A stretch of 64,000 bases of DNA, taken from contig CBDIHI010000011.1 of NCBI GenBank assembly GCA_965279075.1, positions 558,001 through 622,000 of the forward strand. The letters run 5' to 3'. The stretch is from SZAS-79 sp965279075. GTDB lineage: Bacteria; Pseudomonadota; Gammaproteobacteria; Burkholderiales; SG8-39. Positions 34,428 through 44,552 of this stretch are shown in pieces (positions within the stretch are counted from its first letter, which is position 1; each line of letters opens with the position of its first letter). The position numbers and the translations under genes were made by a program. The notes beneath the pieces were generated by a model. It ran no database searches. It saw nothing but the letters and a program-made list of their open reading frames with translations, and was not told the origin of the DNA.

Positions 34428-35564
34428 TCAGGCGCCCTTGTTGGGGTTGAGCAGCACCTTCGCGCCGGTCGATTTCTTCGTATACCCGGCGATCTCGGCT
34501 GGCGACAGGGCCTCGGCCAGCGAGATCTCCTTCGTGTAGCGGCTGGCGAAGGTGGTCTTCAGCTCGGCCATCACCCGGTCGCGCAGCTTCTGCGCGGCGT
34601 CCTTGCCGATCTTCTGCAGGAACGGCGTCAGATACCAGCCGCCCACGCCCCAGGCCATGCCGTAGTTGCGGGTGAGGGTGCTGGGGCCGGTGTCGAGGTT
34701 GCCGTAGACGTAGACCTGCTTGTGTACGTTTGAACCGTAGCGGCTGAATTCCTTCGCCGTGCGGCTGGCCGCGGCCTCCATGCAGCCGAGGATCTGCCCG
34801 GCCAGGGGGCCGCCACCCACGGCGTCGAAGGCGATCGTCGCGCCGGTCGCCGCCAGCGCCGCAGTCAGGTCCTCGAGGAAAGCGGGTGCGCCTGAGTTGC
34901 AGACGTGCTCCGCCCCCTGCGCCTTCAGCAGGTCGGCCTGTTCCTGCGAGCGCACGACGTTGACCAGGCCCACCTTGTCCGCGATGCAGATGCGGTTGAG
35001 CATCTGGCCGAGGTTGGACGCAGCGGCGGTGTGCACCAGCGCCTTGTGGCCTTCGGCGCGCATGGTCTCGACCATGCCTTGCGAAGTGAGCGGGTTCACG
35101 AAGGACGAGGCGCCGTCCGCCGCCGTCGCGCCGGCGGGCAGCACCATGCAGAGCTTCGCCTTCATGCAGCGGTGTTGCGAGTACATCGCGCCACCGAGGA
35201 CCGCCACGGTCCTGCCGAGCAGCGCCTGCGCTTCCGGCGACTCGCCCGCAGCCACGACCGTGCCCGCGCCTTCGTTGCCGACCGGCATGGGCTGGTCGAG
35301 GCGGCTGGCCATCGACTTCATCGCGGCTTCCGGAATGCGCGCCGTGAGCACCGGCTCGGCGGCTGTCCCGGACTGCCGCAAGGTGGAGAGGTCGGCCGGG
35401 CCGAGCAGCAGGCCGAGGTCCGAGGGGTTGAGCGGCGCGGCCTCGACGCGGATGAGGACTTCGTCCGCCTTCGGGACCGGCACCGGGATGCGCGCAAGGG
35501 ACACCTCCAGCTCGCCGCCCGCCTTGACGAGGGAGCGCAGCTGCAGGGACGTGGGGGATGTCAT
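34428..35564 (-). CDS. Zinc-binding-dehydrogenase-family (quinone-oxidoreductase-like) protein
   Basis: A 378-residue MDR-superfamily oxidoreductase: GroES-like domain at about 1-150 (EVLIRVEAAPLNPSDLGL), Rossmann domain at about 170-320 (VHTAAASNLGQMLNRI; VNVVRSQEQADLLKAQGAEH), with a catalytic-core return at the C-terminus. The structural-zinc cysteines are missing, so it is closer to zinc-free quinone reductases. An inverted repeat 80 bases upstream (35643-35658) resembles a repressor operator. Confidence 0.82.
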   Translation of the reverse strand: MTSPTSLQLRSLVKAGGELEVSLARIPVPVPKADEVLIRVEAAPLNPSDLGLLLGPADLSTLRQSGTAAEPVLTARIPEAAMKSMASRLDQPMPVGNEGAGTVVAAGESPEAQALLGRTVAVLGGAMYSQHRCMKAKLCMVLPAGATAADGASSFVNPLTSQGMVETMRAEGHKALVHTAAASNLGQMLNRICIADKVGLVNVVRSQEQADLLKAQGAEHVCNSGAPAFLEDLTAALAATGATIAFDAVGGGPLAGQILGCMEAAASRTAKEFSRYGSNVHKQVYVYGNLDTGPSTLTRNYGMAWGVGGWYLTPFLQKIGKDAAQKLRDRVMAELKTTFASRYTKEISLAEALSPAEIAGYTKKSTGAKVLLNPNKGA

Positions 35565-35642
35565 GGGGATGCCTCCGGGGAGTGAATTACGTGAATTCTA
35601 TCCGCAAAGTCCCCGGCTGGAGCGGCGTCCAGGGCAGTTTGC

Positions 35643-35658
35643 GTACCGGTATCGGTAC
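35643..35658. promoter_or_regulatory. TetR-like operator candidate
   Basis: GTACCG and CGGTAC as a perfect 6-bp inverted repeat with a GTAT spacer, about 80 bases upstream of the divergently oriented oxidoreductase start. Short GC-flanked palindromes of this kind are typical of TetR-type sites. No regulator gene lies beside it. Confidence 0.3.
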
Positions 35659-35669
35659 ATTCGTCCATG

Positions 35670-35695
35670 AAAAAAGGCGCCCGCAGGCGCCTTTT
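35670..35695 (-). terminator. Intrinsic terminator of the Bax-inhibitor-1 gene
   Basis: A GGCGCC stem with a CGCA loop, flanked by A- and T-tracts. On the minus strand it ends in six T residues, 22 bases after the stop of the BI-1 gene. The plus-strand T-tract is shorter. Confidence 0.85.
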
Positions 35696-35716
35696 CAGGG
35701 GCTTGGGGCGCGCCGT

Positions 35717-36469
35717 TCAGTCTTTCTCGCCGCCGAGGATGCCGAGCAGGCTCAGCAGGTGGACGAACACGTTGTACACGTCGAGGTAGATCGACAGCGT
35801 GGCCGTGATGTAGTTCGTCTCGCCGCCGGTGATGATGCGGTGGATGTCGTACAGCATGAAGGCCGAGAAGATCGCGATCGCGAGCACCGAGATGGCGATC
35901 ATCATCGCGGGAACCTGCAGGAAGATGTTCGCGAAGGAGGCCACCAGCAGCACGATCACGCCGGCGAACAGGAACTTGCCCATCCCCGACAGGTCCTTCT
36001 TGATCGTCGTGGCCAGCGTGGCCATCGAGAACAGCACGAGGGAGGTCCCGCCAAAAGCGTAGGCGATCAGGCTGCCGCCGTTCTTCAGGCCGAGGATGGG
36101 CACCAGCATGCGCGAGAGCATCAGGCCCATGAAGAACGTGAACGCCAGCAGCAGCACGATGCCCATCGGCGAGTTCTTGGTCTTCTCGATGCCGTAGAAG
36201 AAACCGAAGGCGATGGCGAGGAACGCGACGAAACCGATTACCGGGCTGCCGGAGAAGAACGAGAAATCCATCTGCACGCCGATCACGGCGCCGATCACGG
36301 TCGGCACCATCGAGAGCGCAAGCAGCAGGTAGGTGTTGCGCAGGACCTTCTGCGCGTCCGGCGCGATCGGTTGCGCCCGGGCGGTCTCCCAAGAGGGCGC
36401 GCCGAGTGGGGCGCTGCCGCGTCCGAAGCCGCTGTCGTTGGTGGGAACCGGTTTGAGTTCGGGTTGCAT
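35717..36469 (-). CDS. Bax inhibitor-1/YccA-family membrane protein
   Basis: A 250-residue protein with seven predicted helices after a 40-residue Pro-rich cytoplasmic N-terminus. The family core is present: VLRNTYLLLALSMVPTVIGA, LIAYAFGGTSLVLFSMA and a final AFMLYDIHRIITGGETNY that carries the paired aspartate-containing calcium/pH sensor region. YccA-type members modulate FtsH; the BI-1 branch leaks calcium. The ATG at 36469 has an AGGAGG site 5 bases upstream. Confidence 0.9.
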   Translation of the reverse strand: MQPELKPVPTNDSGFGRGSAPLGAPSWETARAQPIAPDAQKVLRNTYLLLALSMVPTVIGAVIGVQMDFSFFSGSPVIGFVAFLAIAFGFFYGIEKTKNSPMGIVLLLAFTFFMGLMLSRMLVPILGLKNGGSLIAYAFGGTSLVLFSMATLATTIKKDLSGMGKFLFAGVIVLLVASFANIFLQVPAMMIAISVLAIAIFSAFMLYDIHRIITGGETNYITATLSIYLDVYNVFVHLLSLLGILGGEKD

Positions 36470-36618
36470 GCATTCCTCCTGAGGGGGAGATGGCTTTGTC
36501 CACGACGCAAGATGCGCCTGAACAGTTCGTAAGACTACCAAATCGGCGTTAAGTTTCAAGCATGAATTTCTTTTCGGATCATTGCATTGCGTTTTCCTAT
36601 GCGTGCGGCCTGCACGGG

Positions 36619-36624
36619 TAAAAT
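36619..36624 (+). promoter_or_regulatory. Candidate -10 element for tRNA-Ser(UGA)
   Basis: TAAAAT, 24 bases before the tRNA 5' end, in an otherwise GC-rich leader. A clear -35 is not seen. Confidence 0.35.
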
Positions 36625-36647
36625 GGGGCCGTTCCCGGCTATTGCAA

Positions 36648-36735
36648 GGAAGGGTGGCAGAGTGGTCGATTGCACCGGTCTTGAAAACCGGCAAGGCGCA
36701 AGCCTTCGTGGGTTCGAATCCCACCCCTTCCGCCA
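36648..36735 (+). tRNA. tRNA-Ser (anticodon UGA)
   Basis: An 88-base cloverleaf with encoded CCA. The acceptor GGAAGGG pairs with CCCTTCC. The anticodon loop CTTGAAA is closed by CCGGT/ACCGG and gives anticodon TGA. It has a long variable arm, as expected for tRNA-Ser, and the T-loop GGTTCGAAT. It decodes UCA and related codons. Confidence 0.95.
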
Positions 36736-36760
36736 CCGGTCGCCCCGCGCCGGGTTGCGA

Positions 36761-37123
36761 ATGCTGGCCTTGTTCCTGCTCGCCGGAACCGCGCTGCCTG
36801 CGGCGGCGGACTGGCGGAAGATGGGCGAGGTCGCCGATGCGGTGCTCTACGTCGACCCGGCCACGATCCGCAGGGAAGGCGGCTACACCAGGGTGTCCAC
36901 CCTCGACGACCTGAAGGTGGCCGGGCCGGGCGGCGAGATCTCGCTCGGCTTCCTGCGCGAGTTCGACTGCAAGGGGATGCGGGTGCGGGTGGTCGATGCC
37001 TATGCGTACTCAGGGCCGATGGCGAGCGGGCGGATCCTCGGCACCGAGAGCGGCGGGCGCTGGCACGATGTGGCGCCCGGCACCACCGGCGAGGACATCC
37101 TCAGGTTCGTCTGCGGGCCCTAG
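36761..37123 (+). CDS. Surface-adhesin-E-like secreted protein
   Basis: A 120-residue protein with a short signal peptide (LALFLLAGTALPAAA). The mature part is a single beta-rich domain with WRKMGEVADAVLYVDPATI and an FVCG end, containing two cysteines that could form a disulfide. The pattern matches the surface-adhesin protein E family, a common small periplasmic domain in betaproteobacteria. It begins 25 bases after the tRNA and may share its transcript. Confidence 0.7.
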   Translation: MLALFLLAGTALPAAADWRKMGEVADAVLYVDPATIRREGGYTRVSTLDDLKVAGPGGEISLGFLREFDCKGMRVRVVDAYAYSGPMASGRILGTESGGRWHDVAPGTTGEDILRFVCGP

Positions 37124-37129
37124 CTGGCG

Positions 37130-38353
37130 TCAGCTTTCGCGCAGCTTCGCGACGTCCGCAGCGTAGTGCCGGGTACCGATCCAGAATACGACGGCCGCCA
37201 CCGCCGAAGCGCCTGAGACCATCCACAAGGCATCGTGCAGGCCGTATGCGTCCGAGAGGGCACCCGCCAGCACCGGGCCGACCGACTGGCCGAGCAGGTT
37301 CTGCGCGAAGGTGAGCGTGGACATCGCCGCAGCGCGCGACCCCGGGTGCGCCACGTCGACCAGCACCGACATTCCCGGCCCGAGCACGCCTGCGAGCACG
37401 AAGCTCGCCCCGGCGAGCGCGGCCAGCGTCGTCATGGTGGAACTGTCGACGTTGACCACCACTTGCACCAGGCAGAAGCTCGCCACCGACAGCAGCGCGG
37501 GCACGCGCAGCCGGTTCGCGCCGTTTGACCTGGAGACGCGGTCCGCGACCATTCCCCAGATCACCATGCCCGCCATGCCGGCGAAGAACACGGCCGCCGT
37601 GGCGAGCGAGGCTTTCGCCACCGAGTAGCCGTGGTAGCGCACGAGGAAGCTCGGAACCCACGCCATCAGCGCCGAGCTGAGCATCAGCTGCAGCGAGCAG
37701 CCGAGGTACACCGCCAGCGCGGACGGGCCGAGCAGGGGCTTGATGAGCGACTTGTCCCGCGCCACGGGCGCGGGCTCCGGGCGCAGGTCGGCCACTGTGC
37801 GCCAATAGATCGCCGCCACCGCGAAACCCGGCAGGCCGCAGATCACGAATGCCGCTTCCCAGCCCCACTGCGCCGCGAGCGTGCCGCCGAGCGCGACGCC
37901 GAGGAGCCCGCCGAACGCGGCGAACGCCGTCACCGCGCCGAGCACGCCGCCGTGCATCCGGCGCGGGAAGTACGCCGACAGCAGGGTGCCCGCGGCTGCG
38001 ATGAGTCCGGCTTCGGCCAGACCGAGGAACACGCGCGCCGCGACCAATTGTTCGATGTTCCGGCACAGTGCGCTGGCGAGCGTGGCGACGCTCCAGCCCA
38101 CCGTCATCAGGGCGATGGCCTTCACGCGGTTGCCCCGGTCGACGAGCATGCCGGCCGGCACCGCGCCGAACGCGATCGCGAGGAACGACGCCGACACGAT
38201 CGTGCCGAGCTGCGTGTCGGTCAGCGACCACTGGGCCTTCAGCAGGGGGAACAGCGAGACGACGAGCTGGCGGTCGAGGAACCCGAAGACGATCAGCACC
38301 CCGGTCATCGAGAATGCGAGCCACGCGTGGGGCCGGATGGAGTCGCCGTTCAT
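37130..38353 (-). CDS. MFS transporter
   Basis: A 407-residue carrier with 12 helices. The first half carries DRQLVVSLFPLLKAQWSLTDTQLG and the motif-A-like loop AGMLVDRGNRVKA. The pattern resembles aromatic-acid and sugar-acid carriers of the ACS family, but the ligand is not evident. The ATG at 38353 is chosen over a GTG 39 bases upstream because it starts the usual short cytoplasmic leader. It converges on the adhesin-like gene, 6 bases apart. Confidence 0.83.
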   Translation of the reverse strand: MNGDSIRPHAWLAFSMTGVLIVFGFLDRQLVVSLFPLLKAQWSLTDTQLGTIVSASFLAIAFGAVPAGMLVDRGNRVKAIALMTVGWSVATLASALCRNIEQLVAARVFLGLAEAGLIAAAGTLLSAYFPRRMHGGVLGAVTAFAAFGGLLGVALGGTLAAQWGWEAAFVICGLPGFAVAAIYWRTVADLRPEPAPVARDKSLIKPLLGPSALAVYLGCSLQLMLSSALMAWVPSFLVRYHGYSVAKASLATAAVFFAGMAGMVIWGMVADRVSRSNGANRLRVPALLSVASFCLVQVVVNVDSSTMTTLAALAGASFVLAGVLGPGMSVLVDVAHPGSRAAAMSTLTFAQNLLGQSVGPVLAGALSDAYGLHDALWMVSGASAVAAVVFWIGTRHYAADVAKLRES

Positions 38354-38427
38354 GGGGGATTCAAGGTGGAAGGGAGTTTTCGGGCCGAGCACGCATCATG
38401 CCAGCCGCGGCCGCGTCGCGGGGCTGA

Positions 38428-38781
38428 CTATTTCGCGAGCTTCTCGATGAGCGGGTTGACCGGCCGGGTCGTCGAGGTCTTCGGCAGGTCGACCTCATTG
38501 CCGGGGACTGCGCCGGCCGGCGGTTTCGCGGGGCCGGCGCCCGCCGCCATGGACGGGGCGCCGGAGGGCAGCGTCGTGACCCGGTCGGGCACTTCGCCCG
38601 CGGCCTTCAGCCCGAGCTTCTCGCAGGGTGTGTTGCTGTAGGTGACCGATTTCCCTTCGAGGCACTTGAACACCGGTTGCGCGGCGGTGTTGCCCGGCGC
38701 GAGCAGCGCGGCCGGCAAGCCGGCAAGGCACACCCGCAGCATCGGCCCGGGGATGAGCGCCTGCAGGATGCGGCCTTTCAT
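38428..38781 (-). CDS. DUF4124-like secreted protein
   Basis: A 117-residue protein with an N-terminal export signal (residues 1-35), then VFKCLEGKSVTYSNTPCEK, the DUF4124 core with two cysteines that could form a disulfide. A Pro/Ala-rich tail follows. DUF4124 domains are periplasmic and of unknown role. The ATG at 38781 has an AGGAGA site 6 bases upstream; only 24 bases separate it from the divergent pncC start. Confidence 0.7.
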   Translation of the reverse strand: MKGRILQALIPGPMLRVCLAGLPAALLAPGNTAAQPVFKCLEGKSVTYSNTPCEKLGLKAAGEVPDRVTTLPSGAPSMAAGAGPAKPPAGAVPGNEVDLPKTSTTRPVNPLIEKLAK

Positions 38782-38805
38782 GTTCGTCTCCTTTATCATT
38801 GCCGG

Positions 38806-39288
38806 ATGGACACGTTACTCCCGCTTGCCGAACAGGTTGCCATTCTCCTCAGGAAACGCAAGGAGACGATCGCCGTCGCCGAATCCTCCACCGGCGGCCT
38901 GGTCTCGGCCGCGTTGCTTGCCGTGCCCGGCGCCTCGGCCTATTTCCTCGGCGGGGCGGTGGTCTACACCCGCCAGGCGAGGGTGGTGCTGCTCGATATC
39001 CCCGACTCCGCCGTGCAGGGCATGCGCTCCGCCTCGGAGCCCTATGCACAGCTGCTGGCCCGCACAGTGCGCAGGCGCTACTCAGCCGACTGGGGCCTCG
39101 CCGAGACCGGCGCGACGGGACCGACCGGCAACCGCTACGGCGATGCGGCGGGCCACGCGTGCCTCGCCGTCTCGGGAGGGGGCGAGCGCGTGATGACGCT
39201 CGAGACCGGCAAGGCGGATCGCGTGCTGAACATGCGGCTGTTCGCCGCCGAAGCCCTGGGGATCCTCAAGGCCGCGCTCGAGGGATGA
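38806..39288 (+). CDS. pncC: Nicotinamide-nucleotide amidohydrolase (CinA C-terminal domain)
   Basis: A 160-residue stand-alone CinA C-terminal domain that deamidates NMN to NaMN in NAD recycling. Landmarks are AVAESSTGGLVSAALLAVPG with the catalytic Ser, YFLGGAVVYT and ETGATGPTGNRYG. The molybdopterin-like N-terminal half of full CinA is absent, as in E. coli YgaD/PncC. The gene ends 7 bases before recQ. Confidence 0.9.
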   Translation: MDTLLPLAEQVAILLRKRKETIAVAESSTGGLVSAALLAVPGASAYFLGGAVVYTRQARVVLLDIPDSAVQGMRSASEPYAQLLARTVRRRYSADWGLAETGATGPTGNRYGDAAGHACLAVSGGGERVMTLETGKADRVLNMRLFAAEALGILKAALEG

Positions 39289-39295
39289 AGCATCC

Positions 39296-41092
39296 ATGAG
39301 CGACCGCGCGCTGGCGGTGCTGCGCGAGACGTTCGGTTTCCCGGCGTTCCGCGGCCCGCAGGAAGGCATCGTCGACCACCTCGCCGGAGGGGGAGACGCG
39401 CTGGTGCTGATGCCCACGGGCGGCGGCAAGTCGCTGTGCTACCAGATCCCCTCGATGCTGCGCGAAGGCACCGGGGTGGTGGTCTCGCCGCTGATCGCGT
39501 TGATGCAGGACCAGGTGGCGGCGCTGACGCTCGCAGGCGTGCGCGCCGAGTTCCTCAATTCGTCACAGGACGCCGACACCGCGCGCTCCGTGGAGCGCCG
39601 GCTCCTCGCCGGCGAGCTCGACCTGCTCTACGTTGCGCCGGAACGCCTCGCCACCCCACGCTGCCTCGACCTGCTGTCGAAGACCCGCATCGCGCTGTTC
39701 GCGATCGACGAGGCGCATTGCGTCTCGCAGTGGGGCCACGATTTCCGGCCGGAGTACCTGCAGTTGTCGGTGCTGCACGAACGCTTCCCGGACGTGCCGC
39801 GCATCGCGCTGACCGCCACGGCCGACCCGCAGACGCGCACCGAGATCGCCGAGCGGCTGGCACTGGTCGGCGCGCGCCTCTTCGTCTCGAGCTTCGACCG
39901 CCCGAACATCCGCTACACCATCGTCGACAAGGCCGACCCGCGCGCGCAGCTGCTGCGCTTCATCCGGGAGGACCACCCGGGCGAGGCGGGCATCGTGTAC
40001 TGCCTCTCGCGCCGCAAGGTGGACGAGACCGCGGCATGGCTCGTGAGCCATGGGGTGAACGCGCTTGCCTACCACGCGGGCATGGAGACCGGGTTGCGCA
40101 CGAAGCACCAGGCCCGCTTCCAGCAGGAGGAAGGGATCGTCATGGTGGCGACGATCGCCTTCGGGATGGGCATAGACAAGCCCGACGTGAGGTTCGTCGC
40201 GCACCTCGACCTGCCCAAGAGCATCGAAGGCTACTACCAGGAGACCGGCCGCGCGGGTCGCGACGGCCTGTCGGCGGACGCATGGATGGCCTACGGCCTC
40301 GCGGACCTCGTGCAGCAGCGGCGCCTGATCGACCAGTCGGAGGCGAGCGAGGCGTTCAAGCGCGTGTCGGGAGCGAAGCTCGATGCGCTGCTGGGGCTGT
40401 GCGAGACGGCCGGGTGCCGCCGCGTGCGGCTGCTGGGCTACTTCGGCGAAGCGAGCGGGCCCTGCGGCAACTGCGACACCTGTCTCGAGCCGCCCGAGAC
40501 CTGGGATGCGACCGAGGCGGCGAAGATGGCGCTGTCGGCGATCTACCGCACCGGGCAGCGCTTCGGCGCGGTCCACGTGGTCGATGTGTTGATGGGCAAG
40601 GATGGCGAGCGCGTGAGGCGCTGGGAGCACGACAAGCTGAGCGTGTTCGGCATCGGCGCGGGCCTCGGGGAGCCCGAGTGGCGCAGCGTGTTCCGGCAGC
40701 TCGTGGCGCTGGGGTACGCGGCGGTAGACCACGAGTCACACGGGGCCCTCAAACTCGCAGGTGGGAGCCGGGCGGTGCTGAAGGGCGAGCAGCCCGTGGA
40801 AATGCGCAGGGTGGTCGCACGCAAGCGCGCCGCGCCGGCTTCCCGTGCCGTGGTGGCCGCCGCGCTCGATGCGGAGGACACCGGGTTGTTCGAGCGCCTC
40901 AAGGCGTGGCGGGGCGCCGAAGCGCGCAGCCAGTCCGTGCCGGCCTATGTGGTCCTGCACGACAGCACCCTGGCCGAAATCGCCCGGGTGCGGCCGGGCA
41001 CGCTCGGGGAACTGGGCGGCATCGGCGGGATCGGCGCGAAAAAGCTCGAGCGCTACGGGGAGGCGTTGCTGGGGCTGGTCGGGTCGCCTTAG
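39296..41092 (+). CDS. recQ: ATP-dependent DNA helicase RecQ
   Basis: A 598-residue 3'-5' DNA helicase. Walker A is MPTGGGKSLCYQ (about 40-50), DEAH at 138-141 is followed by the RecQ aromatic-rich loop CVSQWGHDFRPEY, and motif VI is QETGRAGRDG. The zinc-binding CGNCDTC lies in the RQC region, and an HRDC domain occupies about residues 515-595. It starts 7 bases after pncC. The helicase acts in fork repair and recombination. Confidence 0.94.
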   Translation: MSDRALAVLRETFGFPAFRGPQEGIVDHLAGGGDALVLMPTGGGKSLCYQIPSMLREGTGVVVSPLIALMQDQVAALTLAGVRAEFLNSSQDADTARSVERRLLAGELDLLYVAPERLATPRCLDLLSKTRIALFAIDEAHCVSQWGHDFRPEYLQLSVLHERFPDVPRIALTATADPQTRTEIAERLALVGARLFVSSFDRPNIRYTIVDKADPRAQLLRFIREDHPGEAGIVYCLSRRKVDETAAWLVSHGVNALAYHAGMETGLRTKHQARFQQEEGIVMVATIAFGMGIDKPDVRFVAHLDLPKSIEGYYQETGRAGRDGLSADAWMAYGLADLVQQRRLIDQSEASEAFKRVSGAKLDALLGLCETAGCRRVRLLGYFGEASGPCGNCDTCLEPPETWDATEAAKMALSAIYRTGQRFGAVHVVDVLMGKDGERVRRWEHDKLSVFGIGAGLGEPEWRSVFRQLVALGYAAVDHESHGALKLAGGSRAVLKGEQPVEMRRVVARKRAAPASRAVVAAALDAEDTGLFERLKAWRGAEARSQSVPAYVVLHDSTLAEIARVRPGTLGELGGIGGIGAKKLERYGEALLGLVGSP

Positions 41093-41110
41093 ACCAAAGC
41101 CATGAATACA

Positions 41111-41140
41111 TTGCGTAAAACAGGGTTTTTGCGCTAGAAT
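41111..41140 (+). promoter_or_regulatory. Promoter of lysC
   Basis: TTGCGT (41111-41116), an 18-base spacer, then TAGAAT (41135-41140), in a distinct AT-rich patch after recQ. The start would be near 41147, giving a leader of about 42 bases. Confidence 0.65.
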
Positions 41141-41188
41141 TTAAGGCTTTTCCGGCTGTGCCGGAAGCGTTTGCCCGGGAATCCAAGC

Positions 41189-42445
<1,257 letters not shown>

Positions 42446-42450
42446 GGTTA

Positions 42451-42477
42451 TTGCAAGGTCCCTTTTTGGGGGATAAT
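42451..42477 (+). promoter_or_regulatory. Candidate promoter for tRNA-Ser(GCU)
   Basis: TTGCAA (42451-42456) and GATAAT (42472-42477) with a 15-base spacer, 93 bases before the tRNA. The short spacing makes it a weak call. Confidence 0.35.
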
Positions 42478-42570
42478 GTTCTTGTGGTCGCTGGATCAGG
42501 GGGTGTCGCCAGGCACCCTTCCACTTCGGGGCGTAGCGCCCCCGGAGGCGGCCCGGAAAGCGTAGCGAAC

Positions 42571-42663
42571 GGAGAGCTGCCCGAGTGGCTGAAGGGGGCG
42601 CCCTGCTAAGGCGTTATACGGGGTCAACCCGTATCGAGGGTTCGAATCCCTCGCTCTCCGCCA
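42571..42663 (+). tRNA. tRNA-Ser (anticodon GCU)
   Basis: A 93-base tRNA with encoded CCA. The acceptor GGAGAGC pairs with GCTCTCC; the anticodon loop CTGCTAA gives GCT; the long variable arm and GGTTCGAAT T-loop are present. It decodes AGC/AGU. It borders an AT-rich gene block, which fits use as an integration site. Confidence 0.95.
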
Positions 42664-42755
42664 GTGCCTTTTGGGGCCTAGATTCGTATAGGGCCAATGG
42701 CCCGAAAATCGAAAGTTTCCACTCGCTATCCCTAGTCGCCACCTTAGATCAAGGT

Positions 42756-44078
42756 CTAGCTCTTACTTTCTGCCGCGGTCGGGCTTTTTGTCTCGTTTGC
42801 CTTCGGATTCTTCTTAAGAGCCGCTAGTAGGCTGCGCATTTCCGCAGTAACAACTTCGGACAAAGTGATCTGCGCAAAAAACAAATGTTCCGCATCGGAA
42901 TGGGTGAGTCGCGGTGTTCGCCCGTGTATCAATTTGGAGCGAACCGCGTACATGGCTTTGAATCTTTTTCTAATACTTGTTCTGTCCGCGTGAGTTTTCC
43001 CTAAGAGATACGCGCAGCGGTCGGCCAATCGTGTGGTTAGTGGCTCTTCTTGGTCATCATCGCCAAGCAGGGCCTCAAGTCCGACGCAAGCCTGAATGAA
43101 TCCGAGCGTTTGATTTCCGCTTTGCTCAGAATCGAATGCCCATTCAAGCGCAGTTTTAATTCTTTCAGCATCGGGCCATTTGTCAGAACAATCCAGCAAA
43201 TCTGCAATCCACGAAATATCCTCTAGCAGTACGGAAGACTTTTCTTCCCTAGATTTCGCAGGCCTCATTTTCCAGTGGAGTAATGTCTTTTTATTTTCGT
43301 CAGGCCATGTGAGTTTTTCTTCATTGATGCGCATACTAGTGAGAAATGCTCCGACAGATTCTGGAATCTGCACCGAAATTTTTTCGTCTGGAAACGCTCT
43401 ATCTATCAGCACTGCGCTGGCTTTGCCACGTTGAGTTGCTTCCGAGGCGGTGATTACGTCATGTTTGTACGTGCCTCCACGCTGGAAGAGTTGTAAGAAT
43501 TGCTTCAAGTGTGAAAGCGCGTCCGATACGGCGGTAGAAGAGTTGCCAGCTCTGCCGTATCCTAAGCTGCTGACCTTTAGGAATACTGTCGGCCCTGTAA
43601 GAGAATGAATCTCCGAAAGGAGCGCTAGCGAAATCTTGGATCGATTGTTTAGGGCTGGCTCAGCGCTTTCCACAAGTGATATGCGGTTTGAAAGAGCAAT
43701 CTCGCCATCGCCCCACTTAGGCATCGATGGCAACCGTACCCATAAATCATATTCTCTAGGGATGGATGCAAGGTAGTCGAATATCGCACTTCGCAAGGAA
43801 TCAAATTGCTGCTTTGTTAAGAGAGCACTCGCGCTTACGGCTTCATCTTTTTCCGTGCTAATTCCGATTTTCTCTACGATACTGCTAGCAATATAGAAGA
43901 GATCAACAGTCTCCAAGTATGTCGCCCATGGCTCCATTTCCACTAGGGCCTTTCCGCAACGATAGATGGATTCGAAATTGGCTCCATCCAAGCGAGCTTT
44001 TCGAATATATAGCCCAGCCATCATGTCATCGAGGGCGCTATTCAGATGTTCTTTGGCCTTCTTTGATAGCGGTTGCAA
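42756..44078 (-). CDS. Apea-type HEPN-domain protein of low GC content
   Basis: A 440-residue protein with no signal peptide. Its last 130 residues hold a HEPN-like helical domain: ALEWAFDSEQSGNQTLGFIQACVG-like region, then LADRCAYLLGK and KAMYAVRSKLIHG, whose R-x4-H is the HEPN ribonuclease motif. The N-terminal 290 residues are of mixed alpha/beta character and not recognised. The start is TTG at 44078 with a GGAG site 6 bases before it. Base composition is clearly more AT-rich than the flanks and codon use differs (many TCT, AAA, GAA), so the gene is likely acquired. A defence or toxin role is suggested by the domain. Confidence 0.72.
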   Translation of the reverse strand: MQPLSKKAKEHLNSALDDMMAGLYIRKARLDGANFESIYRCGKALVEMEPWATYLETVDLFYIASSIVEKIGISTEKDEAVSASALLTKQQFDSLRSAIFDYLASIPREYDLWVRLPSMPKWGDGEIALSNRISLVESAEPALNNRSKISLALLSEIHSLTGPTVFLKVSSLGYGRAGNSSTAVSDALSHLKQFLQLFQRGGTYKHDVITASEATQRGKASAVLIDRAFPDEKISVQIPESVGAFLTSMRINEEKLTWPDENKKTLLHWKMRPAKSREEKSSVLLEDISWIADLLDCSDKWPDAERIKTALEWAFDSEQSGNQTLGFIQACVGLEALLGDDDQEEPLTTRLADRCAYLLGKTHADRTSIRKRFKAMYAVRSKLIHGRTPRLTHSDAEHLFFAQITLSEVVTAEMRSLLAALKKNPKANETKSPTAAESKS

Positions 44079-44165
44079 ATTTCGCTCCGGAGTGAATCTG
44101 TCGTAGAATTTTTGAGGGCTAGGTGTGAGATTTTCTAGTTATAGTTTTTGAACCATTGTTCCCCA

Positions 44166-44552
44166 CTACCTCATCTCTCTGAGGATTCTTCTTGTTGAAG
44201 TACGGATCGTCTCGCAATGCGCGAATGCCTCGCGAGCCATCGTCCGATCCGTCGATCTCCCCGGATAGCGAGTCTCGACGGCATATGCCCCAAGCGTACG
44301 AAGGTTTGCAGTAAGCGCAGTCAAAGCGGGGTACGTCCCGACCAGCGGCTTGGCGAGAGCCTCCAGGTTGTGAGTGCGCGGAATCGCAGCCGCGCTTTCC
44401 TGCAGCAACGCCTTCAGGTACTTCTCGGCGCATTGCTGCGCGTGAAAGCAAACGGCGTCGTGATTCGGTGACTTTCGGACGCGCAGTTCGCGCTGCGCAG
44501 TGCTGCGATCAGCTTCGGCCTTGGCTACCCACTCACGGGTGAGCGGCTTCAT
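44166..44552 (-). CDS. HEPN-domain toxin of a HEPN/MNT pair
   Basis: A 128-residue four-helix HEPN protein. The classic AVCFHAQQCAEKYLKALL helix is present, and RKSPNH gives the R-x4-H catalytic motif, so nuclease activity is possible. In HEPN/MNT modules the HEPN toxin cleaves or loses RNA-cleaving activity once the MNT partner modifies it. It overlaps the MNT gene by 20 bases and is translated from the same message. Confidence 0.87.
   Translation of the reverse strand: MKPLTREWVAKAEADRSTAQRELRVRKSPNHDAVCFHAQQCAEKYLKALLQESAAAIPRTHNLEALAKPLVGTYPALTALTANLRTLGAYAVETRYPGRSTDRTMAREAFAHCETIRTSTRRILREMR

Noticed and set aside
36587..36760. Upstream extension of the adhesin-E-like gene
   Set aside because: It would run through the tRNA-Ser gene; the ATG at 36761 begins a proper signal peptide.
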